From Rhodeus uyekii (Eukaryota; Chordata; Actinopteri; Cypriniformes; Acheilognathidae), in NCBI GenBank assembly GCA_037043235.1, contig JAWRVZ010000048.1, forward strand, positions 2,672,001-2,736,000: DNA of 64,000 nt, read 5' to 3'. A program made the position numbers and the translations under genes. Below, one piece after another: positions 39,352 through 50,080 of this stretch. The number at the start of each line of letters is the position of its first letter. The stretch's first letter is position 1. The notes beneath the pieces are model-generated. The model saw nothing but the letters and a program-made list of their open reading frames with translations. It ran no database searches and was not told the DNA's origin.

Positions 39352-39373
39352 AAAAAAAAAAAAAAAAAAAAAA
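39352..39373. repeat. Poly-A tract
   Basis: An uninterrupted run of about 22 A. Confidence 0.95.
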
Positions 39374-39804
39374 GGAAGATGAGCTAAAAAGTTAATGTCA
39401 AGTCCACTTTATGAAATTATCTGAAATTACAAAATACTTTTAGACAATGAGGGTGATGGAGTTGACAGGTCATGTTTTGACAGAAAATATGAGCACAACA
39501 TTACCTAAATGTAAAAACCTCATCTAAAACTCCCTAGAGCCTGTGACAGTGTTGAACTCATAGTATGCGAGTCAGACGCGATTCAAGGTTTTCACTCTTT
39601 ATGAGCATGAGCTGATGCTGCTCTGAGGGATATTTCTTCCCTTAAGTGCAAACGGTCATGAATTCAAATCTTGCTTGCCTGAGCTTTAGTTCCAAAAATG
39701 TTTGCATTGTTTGGTATTTGCACTGTGGCATATATAGTTGTAGCTTAGTCATTGATGAGACTATAAAAGTATTGGTCTGGCCAGGAAGGAACAGGAACAT
39801 CCTT

Positions 39805-40170
39805 GGAGGCTATTTGGTATCGGGATGAAATCCTCAGAGGCATTTTCCGACCTAATACCGTACTTTTGCAACGACCCTGGGTTCTTCCTGGTGAATGATA
39901 ATGCCCGGCCTCATGTGGCTAGAGTGTGTAGGCAGTTTTTGGATGATGAAGGCATTGATGCAAATAACTGGCCCTTATGTTCCTCAGACCTGAATTCAAT
40001 AGGGACTCTCTGGGACATTATTTATCGGATCATCTAAAACCATCAAGTAACAGCACAGACAGTCCAGAAACTCCTGATGCCCTGATCCAGGTCTGGGAGG
40101 AGATCCCCCATCCTCCATCTCATCAGGAAACAGAAGTTATCATGAGCCCATACAGGCATGTGAGGGCTGA
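39805..40170 (+). pseudogene. Tc1-like transposase relic (C-terminal half)
   Basis: The frame 39825-40037 encodes NDNARPHVARVCRQFL and then WPLCSSDLNSIGTLWD, the hallmark second-aspartate and DLNPIE-LWD regions of Tc1-like DDE transposases. Asp25 of this frame and the residue at the glutamate position (residue 60) are separated by 34 residues, the DD34E spacing, but that residue is now glycine. The upstream part (YRDEILR) and the downstream part (ALIQVWEEIP) lie in other frames, so at least two frameshifts have occurred. The DNA-binding half is not recognised. It is a dead copy that would originally have cut and pasted its own element. Confidence 0.88.
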
Positions 40171-40410
40171 AAACATGATTAACTTGCATGAGGAGTCGCT
40201 GTGATGAACTTCATGAAAGTCGGATGATTTTGAATCCAGCCCTCAGTATGTTGATGATTTTGGTTTCCATTTGTTGTTATAACAAAGTTTTGTTCTTAAA
40301 AAATTCCAGAATGTATATTCAGAGAATATTTTCAAATCTAATATTTGAATGCTCTTCACTTATTTTTTTAAGCAGTGTACTGTATATTCGAGCATTAGGT
40401 TACATACAAC

Positions 40411-40879
40411 TGTTACCCTTAGTCTTGTCTGTTGTCATAAGTGCACTTCCTGTATGTAAGGTCATTGTCATCTGTTGACTTCCTGTCGGTGAGGTCATGT
40501 CACTTCCTCTCTTGGTGTGTCATGTGTTATTTCACTTCAGGGTCCCTTCTGTGTTTCCTCTTGTGCCCTCCCTGCACCTGTCTTGTCATCACTCACATCG
40601 TTAGTCTACCCAGGTGTCCGTCATTCCCTTGTGTATAAAACCCTCTTGTGTTTCCCTTGCTTTTGTTGGTTATTGAAGTTGTCTTTGTGAATCTGTAATG
40701 GTGTTGCATGAAAGAATCACCGCGTGTCCTTCTGAGTCCTTCTGAGTGCCTGAAAGTCTCTGTGTTTTTGCACTAAGAGTGACATTATTTTTTTTTTTTT
40801 TCGTGAATAAAGTCAGTCCTGCTGGATCCTGTTACTGCCTTCAGGTTTCCCCGCATTGCACACCAACCTAATCGTGACA
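40411..40879 (+). mobile_element. Solo LTR, family A, long copy
   Basis: It ends AATCGTGACA and contains CCTGCACCTGTCTTGTCATC, the TATA box in GTGTATAAAACCCTCTTGTG, GTTTTTGCACTAAGAGTGAC and a GTGAATAAAG polyadenylation-type region. A start at TGTTACCC (40411) gives flanks ACAAC and ACAAG, a one-mismatch target duplication. It is longer than its relatives because of extra sequence near the 5' end, including a repeated CACTTCCT motif, and a 10-bp duplication (TCCTTCTGAG) at about 40731-40750. Confidence 0.75.
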
Positions 40880-43437
40880 ACAAGTGCCACAGGTAATTGG
40901 AAATTATTTTCTATTTATTTAAGTGTTTTTTTTTTTTTTTTTTGGCATTTATATTATGATAGAACAGCGAGTAGACTGGAAGAGAGAAAGCTGACTTCAA
41001 GCCTATCAATGATGATGATATTGTTTTTATCTTTACAGCAGTGTTTTATTTCCCTTCATTCGTCACATTTTGTCTGAATATAAATTAATCTTAATGTTAT
41101 GTCACTGCAGAAATTTGTTTTAAATATTTATTTTAATTATAATGCAAATAATCAGCACTGAAGGCTCTATTGCCAATTGCTTCAGTGGTGTAGTGTCTTT
41201 GGGTTGATTGTTGAGGCAGATTTCCAGCAACAGCCATATTAGGATTATTTGCAATTTGGTATTAGAGACTTAAGAGTCCTCTTGACTACTCGTCAATATA
41301 TATTACATATAGTTTGGAGCTGGTTTTAGCACAAACAGGCTTTGTGAAATATGCTTAGAGCTAAAAAAAATTGATTCCAAAAATTAGGACTGACACACCC
41401 ATTCTAGTTTCTACACCCATGTGTTTCTGTTCATACTACTTAATGTTCAAGTAGTATCTCATCACATTGTTTTAGTTTTATTACCTTATTTGAAATTATT
41501 TGCTTGAGTGCATTTAAACTAGCCATTTCAAAGCCACACACGGTGGAGGAGTTCAGTCCAGCCTGTGGGAAGGAAAACAAATTAAATGTAAAATATGCTA
41601 AAAACATTCATGATCATTTATTATATCAGAATAATATTTTGATGATATTCTAATTTTAGCTACGGCAGAACAGATAGACTTTAATATGTTGTTGCATGTT
41701 GTAGCTTGCAGCACCATCTTTCAGTTACAACATTTAATCTGAATCTGAGTAACACAACCTTCAGCAGCACCCTTCATTTACATACTCTGAAAACATACTC
41801 TGTTTTTATAAGTTGCTGATAGCAATAATGGCCACATGGATAGATGCAATATAAATATTAGACATTAGAGAATAGTGGATTTCACTTTTGCATAGTGAGT
41901 TTCAAAGCATTCAATCGATCTGTTTGTTCAGCCATTTGTCCATTCATCATATCCATTAAAGTCCATTTATCTATGCATCCATCCATTGTATTAATGTTCA
42001 ACAATTTATTTGCACTGGTCAAAGGACAGAATCCCTTTTACAATGTCTTGTAATGCAATTTATTTGTTTCACAACTGCAACTTGTATAAAGTCGAATCGC
42101 TGTGAATGTATATCTCAGAGTTGTACCTCAACTGTCTCATTTCATCTCACCACTACTTTGTTTCACTTTGAGTTTGAAGCCGTTGTCCATATAAGAATAT
42201 TTCAGGGGTAGTGATCATCTCTGATAAATGCAAAGTTAAAATGTTTCTTCAAAAATGAGTTGCTAATTGCATTCAAAATGATGGTTATTTGTGTTCATTG
42301 TCTCACGAATCATGAAGATGTTATTGGATGGCAATGTAATACAAAGTCGAATAACATGCTTTCTTGGAAAATGAGCATTGGACTTGTTCTTTTCCAGTTT
42401 ATTTTTTGCAGAAGACTGTGTAGAATTGTGGATTAGCACACTGGCATTAACTGAAACAAGTGGAAACTATCTGAACACCAAGCAACATATCAATATCTAG
42501 ACACAGCCCAGCAGGCACACATATAGACAGACAGTTTTCCAAGCCTTGGTTTAATGGGTTGCCTTTCCCCATACAGATTTGGTTAGGAGAATGACAGGCT
42601 TTTTATTTCTAGGTTGCCTGTGGTGCATGTCAACTGCATGCGGTGCAAATGATCAATTCTAAGTGATGATTATTGTCCAACTGCCCCAAACTGTTTCAAA
42701 GTCGCCACTGAGTTCAATTGACTAAATGACTGAGTTAAACAATTCAAAATTAAAATGTTTTCAGAGTACTGTACATCTGCTGCTTTTTTCTTCTGAATGA
42801 CAGCAAACTTTGACGACAAGACAACAAAGTGCTAGATATACAAAACACTGCTGATTAGAGAGACCGGAATCTTATAAAAGCGCTGATTGGAGTAGAACAT
42901 CCTGTGTGTGATCTACTGACAATTCATACTTTAAAGCACAGACGAGCAGCTCATTATGAATAATGCAATATAACAAGAGCAGCTTAAATTAACGTATAGG
43001 GTCACAAACAAGCGGAGCCGTTGACAATCATGTGGAGGAATTCAGGAACGGTATTAAAAAAAAAATGGAAAAGTTTAACCTTTGCTTAATTCATTCAAGT
43101 ACAAAAGAGTTGTCAAAATGATCTCTTTCACACAAATCAATGGAAAATGTTGAATTCTGCTGCCAGGCCAGTAGCCGGCACTGTCACTTTGTAAGGAACA
43201 CTACAGATCTATAAAATGAACAGAAGTTTGATTTTCTAGCCCCCCAAAATGCCTTTGTCAAAACGTCCTTTTCAAAGACGCTGTATGTAATCTTTGTTTT
43301 TTACTGTACTAAACAATGCCATACTGTTTCACATGCTTGTTTCTCTGAAAAACTATAATACATCCAGTTATTTTACTTTGAAATGTGTGTTCCATGTTGT
43401 AATATCTAGTTTTGTCTTGGTCGGTGTGATGCCACCC
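40880..43437. other. Noncoding stretch
   Basis: AT-rich, with poly-T at 40926-40943. No gene or recognised element. Confidence 0.5.
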
Positions 43438-43887
43438 TGTCAGGGTTCTGCCACATTTGGTCTAGTTATTTCTTTGTCTTGTGGCAGAGCTCTGACACTA
43501 CCGTAATGTATTGAGTGTGTGTGTGTGTGTGCGCACGTGCAACTCTTGTCTGTGTAGCACCATATATCCGGATTATGATGTCCGATCCCCATACTGAACA
43601 TGCGGTGATGTGCGTCCGCATTGGCTGCATGTTCATGTCTTGTCATTGTGAACTCCACCCACCTTGTTCTCCTGTTTAACTTTGATTTGTCCCAGCTGTT
43701 TCCCACTCAATTATCCTCACTCCTGAGGACCGAGATTAAATTGTCGTGTTTCATGTGTTGTCTTTGCCAAGTATGCATCTTGTCTTGTCGGTCCAGTCAT
43801 GATTTTGGTTTGTTTGAGTGGTTTAAATTTGTTTTAATGAACTTTTTCTACCTGCAAGTGAGTCCTCACTCTATCTAAAACTTGACA
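43438..43887 (+). mobile_element. Solo LTR, second family (B)
   Basis: A 450-bp segment starting TGTCAGGG and ending AACTTGACA. It shares the TGTCA/TGACA ends but not the body of family A. It contains a GT microsatellite (43515-43532), CCAGCTGTTTCCCACTCAAT and a GAGATTAAATTG stretch. CACCC lies just before it (43433-43437), and CACCC also occurs at 43886-43890, overlapping the last two bases. The target duplication is therefore either 5 bp with the element ending two bases earlier, or 3 bp (CCC). Confidence 0.7.
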
Positions 43888-44654
43888 CCCACTGTCAAAT
43901 TATCCAGTAGTATTTTGACACTATCGGGTTGCCAGTTGGCTCGAAGACAGCAAATTAACTGGGTCAGAGATCATAGATTCCACTCGACCTTGGCATCCAT
44001 CTAAAAATCTCTGTAATGGGAGCATATTAAATCAGCTTTAATTTTAAAACAGAAGTCTAATTCCGCTAAAATCCAGAACTCATAGCATATTACATAATTG
44101 CTAACTACACGTACATCAATCAGGATCAGAGGCTTGTTTCTCACCTCAATCATCTCAACATTTAGTTATGTTTTGGCTGTTCCGCGCCTCCATGCCCTGA
44201 CGTCTGATAGAGCAAATGAATGAATATTCATTGCAGCTTGCTATTAATCACAACAGTGATCTGTCCTTGAACGCTGCAGAGAGATGAGTTATCGGTTATG
44301 TTTGAGGACGACGTAAGAGCATTACTAAATGGCAGGGGTTGAACTGCACTGGATTCCTGTGGCGTTAGAATCAACCCCACAAAAAAAGGATGTTTGTGAC
44401 AAACACGATAAGGACTCTAGAGGAAGATGTGTGGTTTCTGGGGGGAATAATGAATGACTGGCTTAATGTGTTTTACTTAAGTAATTAAACGTTAAGCAGA
44501 AGCAGAGGCACCTCATTCATAAAACATTTTTATTCAAGTCCTGCAAATACTGAAGGGTCAGAACTCTGTATTACTTGCGCTCATCTGACAGGTGATTAAT
44601 GCCATGGTCTGTGGATGTGCATGGTTATTATATTTATATATGCATACATAGGTT
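43888..44654. other. Noncoding stretch
   Basis: No gene or recognised repeat. Confidence 0.5.
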
Positions 44655-44800
44655 GGTACCCTATCAAAATATACACCTTTGTATTAAAACATATTATTCT
44701 CTCAAAGATGCATATTGGTACCAAAAGAGTCCATACCATTGTGAAAAATGTACCTTTTTTTTTTTCTCCCAAGAATAAATTAGTTTTTTTTTTTTAAATT
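44655..44800. repeat. Dispersed repeat (GGTACC-AAAGGTAC type)
   Basis: GGTACCCTATCAAAATATAC, CATATTGGTACCAAAAG and AAAAATGTACCTTTTTT in this order resemble, from memory, a teleost repeat made of reiterated GGTACYAAAARGTAC units. This copy is degraded and ends in poly-T tracts. Confidence 0.5.
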
Positions 44801-46550
44801 CTTAATTTTCAGTTGCACCACAAGTTTAGGTCTTATTTTACAATTTGTATCCAAAGCTGCCAGCTGGCAGTAGCTCGGACAATAAATTATATAGACTTTC
44901 CTGTAAATTGCTTAAATGAAGCAAACAGTCTGCCAGCAGAATAAATTAATATGTGAATGTAAAAGCAGATGTAAAGCAATTTAAGTTAAGAATACTGAGC
45001 GCACTTACAATCCCTATAATGCTGACTTCGGGTCCTCCTGGGATGCTTCAACTTGCAATATGGTGATGGACGAGGAAATAATGCACACACTGGGCAATTT
45101 TGTATTTATTCCTCTCCTCTTCAACTTGCCCACAGACATCAGCAGCTGTATTGCACTAGAACGCTATGCAGTATAGATTCCTAGAAATATCTCACATTTT
45201 CATTCAGTTTAAGAAAAAATAAAATAAAAAAATAATTAAAGTTACAAAAAACACTTTAATTCATGCATTCTCTTAGCTTGGCTGGTGCAGAACCCCTGAG
45301 ACTTCTCAATTTTACATCTGAAACTGTGTTAAAGATGCATGTAAAATAAGTCAGAATTTACAATTTAAATTCTGACCAAGATCAAGTGGCATCGTGTTTG
45401 AATTGACGCACTTATGACATTGCGCCGTTCATGTGTTCATCTCGTTAATTACGTTCAAGACTTGGAGGCAGCGTAAGACCAATGATAATCACAGCCGCTT
45501 TCAATTAAGCGTACGGCTGAACTCGAGAGTCAGAATGAAACGAGGTACATGTCGCAACTAATTTGACTCTGTGAGTTCATCTGAGAAGATGCCTTCGCAT
45601 CTTATGAGGCAAGGGTTATCAATGATGACTGTTACTGCCACTCTAGTTGAAGTTTATTAGAGATAATGGCAATGCTGACGATGACTCAAGCTTGTTCAAG
45701 CTAATTATTGACACTTTAAAGGAGGAAATGTGGCCACAAGGTCACTCTAGAACATTCCTGAGAAAAGACCAAAAACAGCTAGTGGATATCAACTCTTTAA
45801 TACATGCCCAAGCTGTCACAGCCATCATTAGAGTCATGCAACTTTCAGGCTGATGTGAAGGAACAGAGGTTAGGGGGAAACCATGTTTGACTTTGGCGAG
45901 AGCTCACTGAGAGCACTGTGCTTCAGAAGTATCTCTGGCTTATGATTAAGTTTGAATGAGAACACTCTCAGTAGATGAATACATGACCATGATGGGGGAG
46001 CTGAGGATGCTGATGATCCGCATAGATTAGCTCTTTTATTATTTTTCCTTTTCCGTTATTTGTAACACTTTACAAAAAGGTTTCAAAGAATTTCGGGATT
46101 TGGCCGAAAGAGAAAAAACGCCAAAAACTTAATTCGAAAATTCTTCTCCACCCCTCCTCAGTGTTCAGCAGGCTCAGGTTTCACTCTCTTTAGCTGTTCT
46201 CACTACTTATGATGCTCTGCATGGACGAGACCCCACGGTTCGGCATGCATGTTTTGTGAATTAATTAGTATGTTTCACCATCAATCCGTTACACACTCGC
46301 TATTATCTGTGTACACAGACACGGAGAGGAACGTTTTAAAAAAGCAAATTGATTCCTCTTTTGAATCTCCTTGCGCTTGAACGGACAAACGGAGCATAGA
46401 AACAATATTAGGTCAAAATACTAGTCTCTTACTCCCGTAAACCAAATGGGTTATGTCTTAAAAGAATGGAAAGAGTTGAGAAAGAAATTAACATTGTATT
46501 GAATTCATGCATTCAACATATTAAAAATACCTGCTGCAAGCCATATAACA
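44801..46550. other. Noncoding stretch
   Basis: No gene recognised. The open frames have no known domain. Confidence 0.5.
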
Positions 46551-46878
46551 TGTCACACCAACAGTGGTGTGCGATGTGGAAAGACGGAAAAGAAAAGCAG
46601 AAACAGAAAGGCTTTATTAATAAATGAAAACAAAAGGCACGCTAGGGTGCAAACTCAGACACGGAAGAAAAGCATCCACACACAACTTGGTAACATAACC
46701 TTGACAACTGACAACTAAAGAGTGCATAAGGAGGACTAAATATACAGACAGTGATTAACCAAAATGCAAACACCTGAGATGATTGGAGATAATGGAAATA
46801 AGTGACGGTGAGTTATGGAACAGGGAACGTGACAACAACAAGGAAAAATAAGAGTCCAGAGTGACTGTGAACGTGACA
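46551..46878 (-). mobile_element. Solo LTR, minus strand
   Basis: On the minus strand it begins TGTCACGTTCACAGTC and ends GGTGTGACA. A TATATTTAG TATA-like box is followed by TATTAATAAAGCC near the 3' side. ACATG follows on the right (46879-46883), and ACATG on the left (46548-46552) overlaps the terminal two bases of the element. This is the same end ambiguity as in the copy at 43438. No internal region is attached. Confidence 0.72.
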
Positions 46879-47049
46879 ACATGATCTTACAGTGAACATT
46901 TTTGTTTGATATGCTAACATCAACTGTTGGTTCATCCATACATCACTGTCTATATGTCCTTTTACAGTAACACTTTGTTTTGTCCATGTCACAGTGTAAT
47001 TATACATTTAAATATGAAGTAATAATAATTAACTACATATTACTATAGG

Positions 47050-47268
47050 TGTCACTTTGATGAAGATTTCAAAGGGTTTCTATAAACAAAATGGTTCTTT
47101 ACTGCAAATGCATGAAATTCAAACACAAAGGAGTGGATGAGCAAAACTAAATACACATGGTGTTGAACAGAAATGATGAACAGCTGTGATTATTTGTGTC
47201 CATGGTGACTGATGAGAGGAGGGAAATACATGTGACCGAACGAAAGCAAGCTAAGAGTCCTGGTGTCA
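47050..47268 (-). mobile_element. LTR-like segment, minus strand (tentative)
   Basis: The minus strand begins TGACACCAGGACTC and ends AAAGTGACA, with a GTAAAGAACC stretch near the end and an LTR-like size and layout. The flanks (ATAGG and TGAGG) match at only three of five bases. It is close to the preceding LTR but separated by ordinary sequence. Confidence 0.35.
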
Positions 47269-47987
47269 TGAGGGTGAGAAGATGGCATTAGGATTAGGCT
47301 GTGGTTCAGGGTTAGTTGCATAAAAGTATACACAGTCAATTGTAATTACTATAGTAACCACATATAATGTGTAAGGACACTAAAATAATAACACCTATAT
47401 GATTGGGTTGCTCATTTTCTTTTTAGTCTCTGTGTACGAATCTAATTTTAACATTCAGTTTTAATGTGCATCTGCTCTGTGATTCTCAGTGTGTAAATTG
47501 TAGCGCTGTGTGATTTATAGTTGTTTAGGTGAGATCTGCTGGTGTCCTCAGTCTGTCCTAAGTCAGAACGCTCCTTTACTTACTCACTCGCTTTAATGGC
47601 TCCCCTGGTTTATACAGCAGAAGAAAATGACCTCGGAATAACCTGCTTTCTCATTAGCAATCATGAACTGAACATGCGTTTGCTATCAGCGTGAGGATGC
47701 TTTTGTGTCTCTCTAGTTTACTGGAATGACAGATGTAATGAATATTTATCATAAAACACAATGCTTCTGAAATTAAGACGCTTATGGGTATTGTTCTGCA
47801 AAATCATTGTCTTTATGTGCTTTAAGTATTTATATAAATTGGCCAAGTAAATGGGGGAAATATTCTCTGGTATATGCAGGACATTATGCATTTACAAAAC
47901 ATCAGGAAAATTGATAGGATGGAAATAAATAACTTCTGTTAGCAGAGAGAGACTGACAGTATTGAATCTGACTTCAAATTCATTTTG

Positions 47988-48024
<37 letters not shown>

Positions 48025-48252
48025 AATCATTGATTTATTTGTTTTGATGATACAATTCATCTTTAAAAGTTATATTCATTAAATGTACTCTAGGGTAATG
48101 AACCTTTTGCAGTTCTGCACTTTTTAAATGATTTAGTAGTAGAGAATTTATTCCCGTTTTTAAACCCTGGAAGAGATTTACCATTTCTGATGTATGCATT
48201 CCCTCAGGAATCTTTTATTGTATAATGATTACTTCCTATGGGTTTTTATAAT
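47269..48252. other. Noncoding stretch
   Basis: Contains a TA/GT microsatellite at 47989-48024. No gene. Confidence 0.5.
47989..48024. repeat. (TA)n(GT)n microsatellite
   Basis: Six TA units followed by twelve GT units. Confidence 0.95.
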
Positions 48253-48440
48253 GCACTCTTAAAAAATAATAAAGGTTCCTGAAGGATATTTTCATAGTGA
48301 AGCCACAGAAAAAAAACTATTTTTACTTCCCAAAACAAACTTTCAACGAATAGTTATTTTGAAGGTTTGGTGTGAAGAGTCTTTTAATCAGAAAATATTA
48401 TCCACTTTAAAGAACCTTTATTTTCTTTGGAGGTTTTCCA
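48253..48440. repeat. Dispersed teleost repeat (AAAGGTTCTT type)
   Basis: GCACTCTTAAAAAATAATAA followed by AAGGTTCCTGAAGG, TTTCATAGTGAAGCCACAGA and later TTTAAAGAACCTTTATTTTC follows the layout I recall for a common teleost repeat built around AAAGGTTCTT/AAGAACCTTT. Ends are approximate. Confidence 0.6.
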
Positions 48441-49287
48441 TTTATGAATAAATTAAGTGGTTCGGGATTCTTGAAGTTATTTTTTTTTTCCAAGGCATAA
48501 GTTGGCTAAAGTTTTAAACGTATGATTGTGTTCCGTTAATTGCGAGTAACTTGTATATTTAACATTTTGTGTTGGAGAACTGTAGTAATTCTAGTATTAT
48601 TAAACAAATTTTTTTTCTTTTTTTACTTCTATTTTAAAAGGCCATATGAAATTCACAAGGGAATCCATGGTGAATTAGCATTCTGGCCTACAGATTGTCA
48701 TCATGACTGAACAGCTTCATCATGGTTATATAATTAAATGTTATGTTATATAAAGGATAGATTTGGACCTGAAACATGCGCATGTGTCATTCATGATGAC
48801 AAACACAGATGATTGATGCATAATGTAAATGTGCATTGACTCGTCATTCTCCGGGCTGTTAATATTTTCATTTCAAACATACCAGGAAATTCTGGAATAT
48901 TCACACCAGCGCTCAATCACAACAGCCGACATCCATTATTTCCGTTCCATCCATTGTGGCTCTCGTCGAAACGAGAGCTACCGTTCTCCCACTGCTTTAG
49001 CTGTACAGTGAATGAGCCTGACTTCATCTAATCTTCTTCCACTCCCACTATCTGTGCTGTTTTTCTCCCTCATTCTGTCTAGCCGTACCTGGGTCACTCG
49101 CAATTTAGCCAGAGTTGTGGTCTCTAATAATGCTGTAGGTATTTGCGGAAACCAAACAAAGCAATGGCCACTTATTTGAACTGACTGGAAGAAGTTGTTT
49201 CTTGGGATTCAACATGCTCTCTCAAGGAAACTTTATCATAAACCATGTCTCATTTTAAAGGATTTCACTGGTTTACCCAAGGGTATA
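48441..49287. other. Noncoding stretch
   Basis: No gene or recognised repeat. Confidence 0.5.
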
Positions 49288-49680
49288 CAGTGATCTCTCG
49301 TTTATCGTGGTTAATGTGGACCGGAACCCCACGCGATAGATGAAAATCCGGCAAGTAAGATTGATGATGATGATGATGATGAGTTCAGGAAGCACCTCAT
49401 CGTCAGATATCGGTGCTGGATCGTCAACATTTGCGTCTGAGAGAGGTGAAGAGGCTCCCACTCCACTCGTGCTCTCATTGGTTGATCTCGCGCCGGGAAC
49501 CAATCACGTGTCTTGTCTGAGTGCTGTGGGCGTGTACAAAGCCTCTGACAGAGTTTCTCTCTTTGTCTGGCATCCTGGGAAACAGTTTCTCTCGCATCAC
49601 GATGAAACAACTCTGCTTTCCTCAATACGGCTGTCGATATGGCCACAAAACTTGAACCGTGAAGTGGCGAGGGATTACTG
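49288..49680. mobile_element. pogo/Tigger-like non-autonomous transposon
   Basis: A 393-bp element with ends CAGTGATCTCTCG on the left and, inverted, CAGTAATCCCTCG on the right, flanked by TA on both sides (49286-49287 and 49681-49682). TA target duplications and CAGT-initial termini with a CCTCG box fit the pogo/Tigger branch of Tc1-mariner; the family call is from memory. It has no transposase. The interior carries an ATG trinucleotide run (49362-49382) and a more G+C-rich part. Open frames of 123 codons on the plus strand and 111 on the minus strand cross it and lack known domains. Confidence 0.78.
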
Positions 49681-49682
49681 TA

Positions 49683-50009
49683 GTTTGAATGTTAGTAAAT
49701 TATACCATTAACTCATCCTCCTTTTGTTTGAAACCCATAAAATTTACATTTATTTTCCATGAGGGGTATGCTTAGATATATAATCCATTTTAAGTTGTAT
49801 GTTCATTTATTTCATCAAATGCAGCAACAAACAAATCAATATTTAATATATAATACCATTTTTACAGTTTGAAACAACTATTTTCTATTATAATATAGTT
49901 AAAATGTAACTTATGCTAAAAATGAAGATTTCACCACAGAAATAATTTCTATAGTCTTCAGTGGCACCCAATCAACTTGTTGAATAAAAATAATACATTA
50001 TTTTCTCTT
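49683..50009. other. AT-rich spacer
   Basis: No feature seen. Confidence 0.5.
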
Positions 50010-50080
50010 GCTCTCAATCAGTAGAGAGCAATGCAAAGGTCATGGGTTCGCTTCCCAGGGATTGCAAGAACTGTAACATC
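50010..50080 (+). mobile_element. tRNA-derived SINE head fragment
   Basis: AGTAGAGAGCAATGCAAAGG followed by TCATGGGTTCGCTTCCCAGG carries a good RNA polymerase III B box (GGTTCGCTTCC, 50045-50055) in a tRNA-like setting. The acceptor stem and A box are not recognisable and no SINE tail follows, so this is a truncated relic rather than a tRNA gene. Confidence 0.65.

Noticed and set aside
50010..50080. tRNA gene
   Set aside because: It has a B box but no acceptor stem, A box or closed cloverleaf. It fits a SINE head relic.
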